NCBI GenBank assembly: GCA_026785785.1
Contig: JAJAZI010000003.1
Location: forward strand, 1-26,433
From: Microbacteriaceae bacterium
Lineage (GTDB): Bacteria > Actinomycetota > Actinomycetes > Actinomycetales > Microbacteriaceae
Direction: 5' to 3'
DNA: 26,433 bases
Each line of letters begins with the position of its first letter. Position 1 is the stretch's first letter. The position numbers and the translations under genes were made by a program. Below, piece by piece: positions 7,731-15,191 of the stretch. A model generated the notes under the pieces. The model worked only from the letters and a program-made list of their open reading frames with translations, was not told the origin of the DNA and did no database searches.

Positions 7731-7776
7731 ACTATATAACGCTAATGACACCCGTGTCATTCCACTACATGTAGTG
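7731..7776 (-). promoter_or_regulatory. Promoter with two adjacent palindromic operators
   Basis: On the minus strand ATGACA (7760-7755) as -35 is followed at 18 nt by TATAGT (7736-7731), or at 16 nt by TATATA (7738-7733). The -35 lies inside a perfect 8-bp inverted repeat, AATGACAC-CC-GTGTCATT (7744-7761). One base further is a perfect 14-bp palindrome, CACTACATGTAGTG (7763-7776). The first resembles operators of TetR-family repressors; the binding protein is not encoded next to it. Both palindromes sit just after the SDR stop codon, so they serve the microprotein gene. Confidence 0.7.
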
Positions 7777-7778
7777 TT

Positions 7779-8624
7779 TCAAGATTTTTTCGGAGACTTT
7801 TGCGTCACTCGCCCGGTGAAGTCGTCCATCGAGCGATAGACGCCGAAGAGGCGGCCGGCGACAAAGTCGAAGGCGCGCTGCGGGAGCAGCCCGTTGAGCG
7901 CCCGCCCCAGGCTCACCGTCCAGGGCAACATGAGGAACGGCCGGGCTGCAAGCATCGCCGCCCAGGCACGATCGACGACATAATCCGGTGCCATGATCGG
8001 CGTCAGCAGCGGCCCGCGAGCGCCGTCGAACATGCCCGTGCTGATGTAGCTAGGAGCGAGGGTCGTGACGCCGACGTGCGCGTGACCGGCTCGAACCAGC
8101 TCGAGACGAAGGGAGTCGCTCCAGCCGATCACCGCCCACTTCGAGGCCGCGTACACGCTCATTTTCGGATTCGAGACGGTTCCGGCCGCCGAGGCGACAT
8201 TCAGAATGCGGTGGGGGCCTGCCCCCTCGATCATTCCCGGCAGGAACTCGGCCGCGATCTGCATGGGCGCGATCGCGTTCACCCGCATGGTGAGCTCGGT
8301 ATCGCGCTCGGAATGGTGGTCCCAGAAGTAGCCCGACCGCACGATCCCGGCGTTGTTGACCAGCACCTCGGGGTGCCCGACCTCCGCGCGCACCCGCCCG
8401 GCAGCATCCGAGATGGACGCGAGCGACGAGATGTCGACGAGGTAGGGAACGACCCTGACCCCCGGGGTGGCGAGTTCCGCCGTGGTGGCGGCGAGGGCGT
8501 CCGCATCGATGTCCCAGAGGACAACTGCTTTCGCCCCCTCCAGCGCCGCCCGCTGCGCGTAGAGGCGGCCCATGCCCATGGCGGCCCCGGTGATGAGAAC
8601 GATCTTTCCCTCGACAGATTTCAT
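7779..8624 (-). CDS. Short-chain dehydrogenase/reductase
   Basis: A classical NAD(P)-dependent SDR of 281 residues, acting on an unknown alcohol or ketone, possibly a lipid or steroid-like substrate. It has the Rossmann glycine motif TGAAMGMG (residues 12-19), Asp38-region cofactor contact LWDID, NNAG near residue 90, and the catalytic set Ser145, Tyr158 and Lys162 (NVASAAGTVS...MSVYAASK). The C-terminal extension after residue 210 (LPWTVSLGRALNGLLPQRAFDFVAGRLFGVYRSMDDF) is hydrophobic and basic and is typical of the subgroup near human DHRS/17beta-HSD11 enzymes. ATG 8624 is preceded by TAGTGT and 6 nt, suggesting a leaderless mRNA. It is the first gene upstream of the microprotein unit. Confidence 0.9.
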   Translation of the reverse strand: MKSVEGKIVLITGAAMGMGRLYAQRAALEGAKAVVLWDIDADALAATTAELATPGVRVVPYLVDISSLASISDAAGRVRAEVGHPEVLVNNAGIVRSGYFWDHHSERDTELTMRVNAIAPMQIAAEFLPGMIEGAGPHRILNVASAAGTVSNPKMSVYAASKWAVIGWSDSLRLELVRAGHAHVGVTTLAPSYISTGMFDGARGPLLTPIMAPDYVVDRAWAAMLAARPFLMLPWTVSLGRALNGLLPQRAFDFVAGRLFGVYRSMDDFTGRVTQKSPKKS

Positions 8625-8659
8625 TTCTTGACACTACGCCGGGATCACCGGCGTGTCGC
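8625..8659 (-). promoter_or_regulatory. Leaderless-type promoter of the SDR gene
   Basis: GCGACA (8659-8654) is a fair -35, then 17 nt, TAGTGT (8636-8631) as -10, 6 nt, and the ATG at 8624. There is no ribosome binding site, which fits initiation on a leaderless message. Confidence 0.5.
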
Positions 8660-8741
8660 GGCGGCTCAATGACCCCAGCTTGAGGGACTGTCGAGGGAGA
8701 ACCAGCGCGCATACGCTGGGCCGAACAGGGTTGGAGGAGTG

Positions 8742-9050
8742 ATGTCGAACACCCCAGTCGTGGGTCAGGCCACCACGATCAGGACTTCCGCCGCCGTAGC
8801 GTCCGCGCCGGCGGGCTGGTACGACATCGGCTTCGGCCGCCGGCGCTGGTTCGACGGGCGCGGGTGGACCGACCACTACGCCCCGATGCCCACCGAGACG
8901 GTCGCCGCTTCGTCGCGCCGGCATCCGGCCGACCATGGATTCCACCTGATCATGACCGTCATGACGCTGTGCGCGTGGCTTCCGGTCTGGGCGCTCGCCG
9001 TCGGGTGGAGTGCCGTGCGCCATGCGCCGCGCCGCATGATCCGCTCCTAG
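8742..9050 (+). CDS. DUF2510-containing small membrane protein
   Basis: A 102-residue protein. Residues 24-48 (APAGWYDIGFGRRRWFDGRGWTDHY) form the DUF2510 domain (PAGWYxDP...WDGxxWT), a short actinobacterial motif usually linked to membrane or secreted proteins; its function is not established. One hydrophobic segment follows (about residues 66-88, FHLIMTVMTLCAWLPVWALAVGW), so it is probably a single-pass membrane protein with a short basic tail. GGAGGAG at 8733-8739 supports ATG 8742; a GTG one codon earlier overlaps that site and is less likely. TACGCT at 8712-8717 may be the -10. Confidence 0.8.
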   Translation: MSNTPVVGQATTIRTSAAVASAPAGWYDIGFGRRRWFDGRGWTDHYAPMPTETVAASSRRHPADHGFHLIMTVMTLCAWLPVWALAVGWSAVRHAPRRMIRS

Positions 9051-9069
9051 CGCGGGACTCGGAGGTGGC

Positions 9070-9396
9070 TCAGCGAGCCCCGTGCGCCGTCGGGTTCGCT
9101 CCGGGCTCGTCGGAGAAGTGCAGCCCACCCGGGCTGTTGGCCGAGATCGTGAGCGCTTCAACCCACTCGCGGTTGATCGCCGGGATGCGGCTGCCGAAAT
9201 AGCGGAAGTAGAGGGGGATGCTCGAGTGCATCCAGATGCTGCTGCGCCCATCGCCCACGTCGAAGGCGTCGCGCCACGAGAACACGAAGCATTCCTGTCG
9301 GCGAAGCTTGGCGGAAATGACGATCTGGAGATGCATGAGCGCGCGGTCGTCGAACTCGACCTCCATGCTCGAGCTGCCGTACAGCAATTTACCCAT
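9070..9396 (-). CDS. Small conserved protein, first of two paralogues (DUF7882-type, Microbacteriaceae)
   Basis: A 108-residue protein starting MGKLLYGSSSMEVEFDDRAL and continuing HLQIVISAKLRRQECFVFSW, VGDGRSSIWMHSSIPLYFRYFG and AINREWVEALTISANSPGG. From memory, this matches a short family common in Microbacteriaceae that databases sometimes call ATP-dependent DNA ligase-like on weak grounds; no ligase motif is present. ATG 9396 is chosen because the similarity to the paralogue at 9763-10107 begins exactly there, preceded by AGAGGAAG. No signal peptide is seen. Function unknown. Confidence 0.8.
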   Translation of the reverse strand: MGKLLYGSSSMEVEFDDRALMHLQIVISAKLRRQECFVFSWRDAFDVGDGRSSIWMHSSIPLYFRYFGSRIPAINREWVEALTISANSPGGLHFSDEPGANPTAHGAR

Positions 9397-9762
9397 CGTG
9401 CTACGTCTTCCTCTTGTTTCTTTCCACGCTAACCACGCTATCCGCTCGAGCAGCTCTTCGCTCAATTATCGCCACGTGACGAGGGCGCGTCGCCCCATGC
9501 ACTGAAATCAATCCCTTGAGCATCCGGCGCGGCGAAAGCGTGACTGTGGAAATTCTGTAAGCCGAGATGGTTGAACCGACATGGCGCGAGTGCACCGCCG
9601 GCCTCTGGGAACCACCACGCGACAACGGGCCCCTCCGCTCGATCGAGGAGACGCGCGCATGCGGGTGAGTCCTCACGAACTCGCGCGACGACTGGCTGGA
9701 GAGCCTCTCGGTTCTCGAGAATGCGATGTGATGCCTGCCCGTCGCGGGGCGGGCCAAGGTCT
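9397..9762. other. Intergenic region between the two paralogues
   Basis: This 366-nt gap has no gene that I can support. Two overlapping short plus-strand frames (33 codons from ATG 9567, 35 codons from ATG 9659) exist. They have no recognisable content and no strong ribosome binding site in the first case. Part of the gap must hold the promoter for the 9070-9396 gene. Confidence 0.5.
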
Positions 9763-10107
9763 CTAACCGGTGATGCGTTGACCCTTGGGCTTGGGGTGAG
9801 CGGTCTCGCGGTCAGGCTCTGCGGTGAACTGCAGGCCCGAGACGCTGTCGGCCGACTCCATCAGGGCGACGATCCAGGCGCGGTTGATCGCGGATGCCCC
9901 GGAGTGAAAGTACCGGAAGAAGAGAGGGATGCCCGGGTCCATCCACACACTGCTCCGCCCGCTGCCGACGGTGAGCGAATTCGTCCAGCTGAAGAGGAAC
10001 CGCTCGTTGCGCCGCAGTTTCGACGTGATCACGATCTGCAGATGAGCCAGTGCGCGATCGTCGATGTCGATCTCCATGCCGTGGCTGCCGTACAGCAATA
10101 CGCCCAT
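9763..10107 (-). CDS. Small conserved protein, second of two paralogues (DUF7882-type)
   Basis: A 114-residue paralogue of the 9070-9396 product. It starts MGVLLYGSHGMEIDIDDRAL, then HLQIVITSKLRRNERFLFSW, VGSGRSSVWMDPGIPLFFRYF and AINRAWIVAL. Somewhat more than half of the aligned positions are identical by eye. It differs in a longer basic, proline-rich tail (TAHPKPKGQRITG). ATG 10107 is preceded on the minus strand by a GGGGGGAC stretch. Its separation by 366 nt with no shared upstream sequence suggests an old duplication with separate promoters. Confidence 0.8.
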   Translation of the reverse strand: MGVLLYGSHGMEIDIDDRALAHLQIVITSKLRRNERFLFSWTNSLTVGSGRSSVWMDPGIPLFFRYFHSGASAINRAWIVALMESADSVSGLQFTAEPDRETAHPKPKGQRITG

Positions 10108-10205
10108 GTTGTCCCCCCGGTGAGGCTGCTCGCGTCCAAGTTCTTCTCAAGCTACCCGGTACAGCGCTCTGGCGCGAAGGTTTCTTGGACGCGCGAGGCC
10201 TGCGG

Positions 10206-10325
10206 TCAGCCCAACCAGCCGACAGAACAGGCGCGACACCAGCGGTAGGGCCTGTCCTCGGTGGCAATCTCGAGGCGGGCACGGCAGGTCGGGCAGTGGT
10301 CGCGCGGCATTATATTCACTTGCAT
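10206..10325 (-). CDS. 39-residue zinc-ribbon microprotein
   Basis: A short gene with two CxxC knuckles: HCPTCRARLE (Cys11, Cys14) and YRWCRACSVGW (Cys30, Cys33), spaced 15 residues apart, which is the pattern of a single rubredoxin-type zinc ribbon. The last residues are GWLG. Three in-frame starts are possible: ATG 10325, GTG 10319 and ATG 10310. ATG 10325 is chosen because GGAGAGAG lies 9 nt before it. Such mini-ribbons can be parts of larger complexes or RNA/DNA binders; function here is unknown. It sits between tRNA-Met and a small conserved protein on the same strand. Confidence 0.6.
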   Translation of the reverse strand: MQVNIMPRDHCPTCRARLEIATEDRPYRWCRACSVGWLG

Positions 10326-10429
10326 AGACTAGGGCTCTCTCCGGGGGGTGTCTATCATTCAGTCGAACATGACGTTAGGTCACATCTCTCCAGCGAACTC
10401 CGTCTTTTGGACCTGCTGGTGGTGCTGTG

Positions 10430-10503
10430 TAGCGAGGGCGGGACTCGAACCCGCGACACCACGATTATGAGCCGTGTGCTCTAACCACCTGAGCTACCCC
10501 GCC
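10430..10503 (-). tRNA. tRNA-Met (CAT)
   Basis: A 74-nt cloverleaf on the minus strand. The acceptor is GGCGGGG/CCTCGCT, the D-arm GCTC/GAGC, the anticodon loop CTCATAA on CACGG/TCGTG, and the T-arm GCGGG/CCCGC. The stem lacks the three G-C pairs of an initiator tRNA, so this is the elongator; a lysidine-modified Ile-CAT cannot be fully excluded. CCA is not encoded. Confidence 0.93.
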
Positions 10504-10538
10504 GGGCACGTCGCTTCCGAAATGCATCGGGAGGACGG

Positions 10539-10610
<72 letters not shown>

Positions 10611-10663
10611 GTGACCGCCTCGGCGACCGCGCTAACGGCACGCCGGTTTGGCACCGTAAGAGA

Positions 10664-12541
10664 CTAGCACCCCGGCGAGGCGTGCTTGATTCCGTTGCCG
10701 CCGAATGCGGGCAGTACGACACCAGGCAGGGCGAATGCGGTGAACGAGGGGCCGGCGCCGGTGAGGCGCAGCCCGCCGTGGACTGCCAGCGCGGCGGCGC
10801 TGCCGAAGATGCGTTCCGGCGCCCCGGCGACGGCGCACGCCGGGAGCACGAGGTCGTAGCCGTCCCGTGCGGCGACGACGAGGATCGACTCCTCGGCGGC
10901 CTCGCGCACGAAGGCGAGCACGTCGTCGCCCACGTGCACCCACCGCATTCCCCCGCCGTTGAGCGCGGGGTGGGCGGTGCGCAGGCGGATGAGAGCCGCG
11001 TACAGGTCGATCGAGTCCTTCGCCTCCTCGAGGCCGTCCCACGGCATCGGGGTGCGGGAGTGCTCCCCGTCGTCGCCGCCGAGGCCGAACTCGGCGCCGG
11101 CGAAGACCACCGGGATGCCGGGGAGGGTGACGGAGAGCCCGAACGCGACCGGCACCGCCCCCTCGATCGCGTGGGTACGGAATCTCGGGGTGTCGTGGGT
11201 GTCGAGAGCGTTCATGTTGTGCAGGCGCACCCGCCAGGGGATGCCGGACGTGAATCGCACGTGGGCGTCGTGCAGGAGCTTTCCGGAGGAAGCCGGGATG
11301 GTGCCGAATGGCAGTCCGAAGTAGCTCGAGGGTCGGCCCGGTTCCGACAGCCAGGCCCACACCGGGCGGGTGAAGTTGGCGTAGGTCATCGCGCCGTGCC
11401 AGCCGTCGCCCTGGAAGTCTGCGGTGGCATCATTCGTCGATTCCGCGATGAGCAGGGTGTCGGGGTTCACTTCGATCATCGTCTGGCGGATGATGCGGCG
11501 CACGACCTCGTTGAGGTCGTCGGAGCGGTGCCGGCCCGTCATGTTGGCGACGTCGATCCGCCAGCCGTCGAGGTTGTACGGGGGCGCGAGCCACTTGGCC
11601 ACGACCGACCCCTCCCCCTCGATGAACCGGGTGCGCAGCTCCCGCGAGTTCCAGTTGAACTTGGGCAGGCTCGCGACCCCGAGCCACGAGACGTAGCTGC
11701 GCTGCTCGTCGTCGAGCCAGTAGTAGAACTCGCTCTCCGGAGCCGACGGGGTCAGGTGCGAGGCACGGAACCACTCGTGCGCGTCTCCGCTGTGATTCGC
11801 GGTGAGGTCGCCGATCACCGTCAAACCGCGCGCGTGAGCGGCGTCGACGAGCGAGATGAGCGCCTCGTCGCCCCCGAGAAGCGGGTCGACGGCGTCGAAC
11901 GAGAGCGCGTCATACCGGTGGTTCGATCGCGCAGGGAAGACCGGAGTCAGGTAGAGCATGGTGACGCCGAGGCGTGCGAGGTGGTCGAGGCGCTCCTCGA
12001 CGCCGCGCAGGTCGCCACCGAAGTACTGCAGAGGCGTCGACGGACCGACATGCACGACGTCGTCGCCCCACTGGGCGGGCTCGGCCCATTCGGGCGGCTC
12101 GCGGTTCTCGGCGAGCGCCGACCGGGCGAACCTGTCGGGGAAGACCTGGTACATCACGCTCGACCGGCCCCACTTGGGCGGCGCGGGGTGGGCGAGCAGG
12201 ACGAAGTCCTCCGAGTCGCGGGTCTCGATGACGTGGAGCCCGCCCGCGTTGAGCCACTCGCGGCGCCCGTCGTCGAACACAAGCAGGAACCGGTAGCGGT
12301 ACTCGAGGTTCTCGACCTCGACAACCGCCTCCCACCAGTCCCAGCCGCCTGCGGTCGTGATCATCGCGGCCGCGGTGAACCGGGGCTCGGCGTCGGGGTT
12401 CGACCGCACGAGGACGGATGTCGGTGAGCCGTGAGCGTGCGGGACGCGCACGCGCACGGCCACCGCCTCGCCGAGGCCCGGCGCGTCGTTCGAGACGTGG
12501 AGCGGCGATCCGTCGTGGTGCGGGAGCAACGCCTCGATCAC
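10664..12541 (-). CDS. Cytoplasmic GH13 enzyme, neopullulanase/cyclomaltodextrinase-like
   Basis: A 625-residue alpha-amylase-family hydrolase that would break imported maltodextrins into glucose or maltose. An N-terminal beta domain (about residues 1-120) precedes the barrel, as in neopullulanases. All four GH13 regions are seen: DLTANHS, GWRIDVANM with nucleophile Asp330, LIAESTND with acid/base Glu367, and DTHDTPRF with Asp450. There is no signal peptide. The start is GTG 12541, overlapping the malG stop in GTGA; the open frame further upstream is antisense-like and lies over malG. It is the last gene of the malEFG operon. Whether it prefers pullulan, cyclodextrins or linear dextrins cannot be told from sequence. 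Confidence 0.9.
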   Translation of the reverse strand: MIEALLPHHDGSPLHVSNDAPGLGEAVAVRVRVPHAHGSPTSVLVRSNPDAEPRFTAAAMITTAGGWDWWEAVVEVENLEYRYRFLLVFDDGRREWLNAGGLHVIETRDSEDFVLLAHPAPPKWGRSSVMYQVFPDRFARSALAENREPPEWAEPAQWGDDVVHVGPSTPLQYFGGDLRGVEERLDHLARLGVTMLYLTPVFPARSNHRYDALSFDAVDPLLGGDEALISLVDAAHARGLTVIGDLTANHSGDAHEWFRASHLTPSAPESEFYYWLDDEQRSYVSWLGVASLPKFNWNSRELRTRFIEGEGSVVAKWLAPPYNLDGWRIDVANMTGRHRSDDLNEVVRRIIRQTMIEVNPDTLLIAESTNDATADFQGDGWHGAMTYANFTRPVWAWLSEPGRPSSYFGLPFGTIPASSGKLLHDAHVRFTSGIPWRVRLHNMNALDTHDTPRFRTHAIEGAVPVAFGLSVTLPGIPVVFAGAEFGLGGDDGEHSRTPMPWDGLEEAKDSIDLYAALIRLRTAHPALNGGGMRWVHVGDDVLAFVREAAEESILVVAARDGYDLVLPACAVAGAPERIFGSAAALAVHGGLRLTGAGPSFTAFALPGVVLPAFGGNGIKHASPGC

Positions 12542-13476
12542 TTGACCGCGCCGGCCGTGAGGCCGCTCACGATGTACTTCTGCAGGTAGAGGAACAGGGC
12601 CATCACCGGGATCGCGGCGAGCACCGCCCCGGCCGCGAACAAGGTCCAGTTCGTCGACGTCTCCTGCGAAACGAACTGGTAGAGGCCGACCGCGAGGGTC
12701 TGTGTCGACGGATCGGAGAGCACGATGCTCGCGATCACGAACTCGCTCGTGCTGCCGACGAAGGAGAGCAGTCCGACGACCGCGAGGATCGGCGAGACCA
12801 GTCGCAGAATGATGCCGAAAAAGATCTGTGCGTGGCTTGCCCCGTCGATCTTCGCCGCCTCGTCGATCGACATCGGGATCGTGTTGAAGAAGCCGTACAT
12901 CAGGTAGGTGTTTACGCCGAGCGCGCCTCCAAGGTATACGAGGATCAGCCCGGCCTGGGTTCCGAGGCCGATCGCCGGGAAGACGTCGCTGATCGCGGAG
13001 AGCAGCAGGAAGATCGCGACGACACCGAGCAGCTGGGGGAACATCTGCACGAGCAGCAGGCTGAGGAGCCCGATCCGCCGGCCTGAGAACCGCATGCGCG
13101 AGAACGCGTAGGCGGCGAGCGCGCCGAGGAACACGGTGCCGATCGCCGACACCGTTCCGATCACCATGGTGTTGAGGAACCACGCGGCGTACGGCTGCTG
13201 CGGGCGGTTGAACAACTCGACGTAGTTGGAGAAGTCGATCGACCGGAAGAGGGTGTTGGATCCGACGAGGGTGCCCGTCGGGTTGAGCGAGGCCGAAAGC
13301 ACGTAGAGCAGCGGGAACGCCGCGAACACGACCATGGCCAGGCCGACTGCGTGACGCCATCCGGTCGCGCCGAACCAGCGCCCCAAGCCGCGCCGGCGAC
13401 GCGGCGGGACGGGCCGAGTCGCGTTTGTCGCGTCGGGAGCGGGCGGATCCACCCTGGGGGAAATCGTGGTCGTCAT
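12538..13476 (-). CDS. malG: Maltose/maltodextrin ABC transporter permease MalG
   Basis: Inner-membrane permease of 312 residues. A Pro/Arg-rich cytoplasmic N-terminus precedes about six membrane helices (first near residue 45, VGLAMVVFAAFPLLYVLSASL). The EAA loop that contacts the ATPase is present: SIDEAAKIDGASHAQIFFGIILRLVSP. It starts at ATG 13476, one base overlapping the malF stop (TGATG), and ends inside the start codon of the GH13 gene, so the three genes are translationally linked. No ATPase gene is in the operon. Confidence 0.93.
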   Translation of the reverse strand: MTTTISPRVDPPAPDATNATRPVPPRRRRGLGRWFGATGWRHAVGLAMVVFAAFPLLYVLSASLNPTGTLVGSNTLFRSIDFSNYVELFNRPQQPYAAWFLNTMVIGTVSAIGTVFLGALAAYAFSRMRFSGRRIGLLSLLLVQMFPQLLGVVAIFLLLSAISDVFPAIGLGTQAGLILVYLGGALGVNTYLMYGFFNTIPMSIDEAAKIDGASHAQIFFGIILRLVSPILAVVGLLSFVGSTSEFVIASIVLSDPSTQTLAVGLYQFVSQETSTNWTLFAAGAVLAAIPVMALFLYLQKYIVSGLTAGAVK

Positions 13477-15107
13477 CAGTTCAGGTCCTCCAGCGCTCGC
13501 GTGCGTTTGAAGCCGTAGGCCGCGATGAGGCCGACGATGATGAAGATGAGGATCGCGAACGCACTCGCGAGCCCGTAGTCGCGCCCGGTTCCGCTGCCGA
13601 ACGCCACCTTGTAGACCAGAGTGATGAGCAGGTCGGTCGCCCCGGCATCCACCCCCGCCTCGATGTTGCGCGGCCCTCCCCCGGTGAGCATGTAGACGAT
13701 GTTGAAGTTGTTGAAGTTGAACGCGAACGACGAGATCAGCAGCGGCGCGACCGAGACGAGCAGCAGCGGGAACTTGATGAGGCGGAACACCGCCCACGGC
13801 CGGGCCCCATCGACGGTCGCAGCCTCGGTGAGCTCCTCGGGGATCGACTGGAGCGCCCCGGTGCAGATGAGGAACATGTACGGGAACCCGAGCCAGAGGT
13901 TCACGATGAGCACGCTGGCCTTCGCGAGCCAGGGGTCGTTGAGCCACGGGATGTCGGCTCCGCCGAGGAGCACCTGGTTGATGTACCCGAAGTCCTGGTT
14001 GAACAGGCCGAGCCAGACGAGGGCCGAGAGGAACGGCGGGAACGCGTAGGGGAGAATAATCGCGATCCGGTAGAACTTGCGCCCCTTCATGCGCGCGTCG
14101 TTGAAGACGATCGCGAGGAAAAGGCCGAGCACGAACGTGGAGGCCACCGAGAGGATCGCGAAGGCGAAGGTCCACAGGGTCACGCCGAGCAGCGGGCCAC
14201 GGATGTCCTCCTCGCCGAACGCGCGTGCGAAGTTCTCGAATCCCACATTGATCTTCCAGCCGGGGACGAGCTCCGCCCCATCGCTCGCAACGAATGCGCC
14301 GTCGCCGAGGTCGCGGTACACCTCGCTGGTCTCGATGTTGGTGAATGAGTCGGCCGCCTCGTCGTACTGCAGCGTGGACGCGTAGAGGTACGCCCGGCTG
14401 CCGTCGGGCGTGCGCAGGGCTCCCGAGTTGGGATCGTCCGAGAGCGGCACCGACAGTGCCCCGATCTCGGACTGGTTAGCCAGCAGATCGGCGAAGGTAA
14501 GCGCGGTGTAGCCCTCGAGGCCGACGGCCTTGCCGTTGGAATCGGTCTGCGCGTTCGAGGCGTCCTCGAGCGGGCGTTCGGCTCCGCCGACGCTCACTTC
14601 GCCGTCGGGGTCGGTGACGAGGAAGCTGTACTCACCGAGCCGCTCGAGCACGGTGAGCTGGAACGTGGGCGAGTCGGGCACGCGGAACTGCGACGTCGAG
14701 ATGATCGCGGAGGTCGCGTCCTCCTTCGTGCTGTTGTGACCGTCGCCGTAGTTGGTGAATGCGATGTAGCCGCTGTACAGCACGACGAAGATCTGGAAGA
14801 TCACCAGGAAGAAGACGCCGGGCGCCAGGTACTTCGCGGGAAGGGCCCCCGGCTTCAGGTAGATGTAGTTGACGATCAGCGTGACGAGCGCGGCGATAGC
14901 GAAGACAAGCCACGACTCCTGCATGAAGAGCACGAACAGCGCGAAGACGGCGAGCGCGTCGACCGCGCCCAGCAGGATGATCTTCGCGAGGGTCCCCTTG
15001 AGCCCCGGCGTGCCGCGCTGCTCGGCGAGCCGCCCCCGCGGGGCATCCGGCTCGTCGCCGGGTGGCACCACGGCGCGCGGCCCGGTGCTGGGAAGGGTGT
15101 TAGCCAT
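13476..15107 (-). CDS. malF: Maltose/maltodextrin ABC transporter permease MalF
   Basis: A 543-residue permease, the MalG partner. Several N-terminal helices (around residues 42-125) are followed by a large extracytoplasmic domain (about 130-280) like the MalF P2 domain, which in E. coli contacts the binding protein. The transport core then follows, with the EAA loop ELTEAATVDGARPWAVFRLIKFPLL and the MalF-typical NNFNIVYMLTGGGP. ATG 15107 is the start. It lies 84 nt downstream of malE, separated by a strong hairpin, and overlaps malG. Confidence 0.94.
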   Translation of the reverse strand: MANTLPSTGPRAVVPPGDEPDAPRGRLAEQRGTPGLKGTLAKIILLGAVDALAVFALFVLFMQESWLVFAIAALVTLIVNYIYLKPGALPAKYLAPGVFFLVIFQIFVVLYSGYIAFTNYGDGHNSTKEDATSAIISTSQFRVPDSPTFQLTVLERLGEYSFLVTDPDGEVSVGGAERPLEDASNAQTDSNGKAVGLEGYTALTFADLLANQSEIGALSVPLSDDPNSGALRTPDGSRAYLYASTLQYDEAADSFTNIETSEVYRDLGDGAFVASDGAELVPGWKINVGFENFARAFGEEDIRGPLLGVTLWTFAFAILSVASTFVLGLFLAIVFNDARMKGRKFYRIAIILPYAFPPFLSALVWLGLFNQDFGYINQVLLGGADIPWLNDPWLAKASVLIVNLWLGFPYMFLICTGALQSIPEELTEAATVDGARPWAVFRLIKFPLLLVSVAPLLISSFAFNFNNFNIVYMLTGGGPRNIEAGVDAGATDLLITLVYKVAFGSGTGRDYGLASAFAILIFIIVGLIAAYGFKRTRALEDLN

Positions 15108-15147
15108 GATGTCCGATCGTCATTGTTCGAAGTGGCGCCGAGGAAGG

Positions 15148-15178
15148 GGGCCGGGCCCGCGGAAGGAGGGCCCGGCCC
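15148..15178 (-). promoter_or_regulatory. GC-rich hairpin between malE and malF
   Basis: A perfect 11-bp stem, GGGCCGGGCCC with GGGCCCGGCCC, around a 9-nt loop. On the minus strand it is followed by CCTTCCTC rather than a T-run, so partial termination or mRNA 3'-end protection is likely. That would let the binding protein be made in excess over the permeases, as is known for malE-malF of E. coli by a different element. Confidence 0.75.
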
Positions 15179-15191
15179 GATCAGACGGGAA

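Noticed and set aside
12542..13360. A longer N-terminus for the GH13 enzyme, and similarly for MalG up to 14175
   Set aside because: These extensions are out-of-frame readings of malG and malF; GTGA and TGATG overlaps give natural starts.
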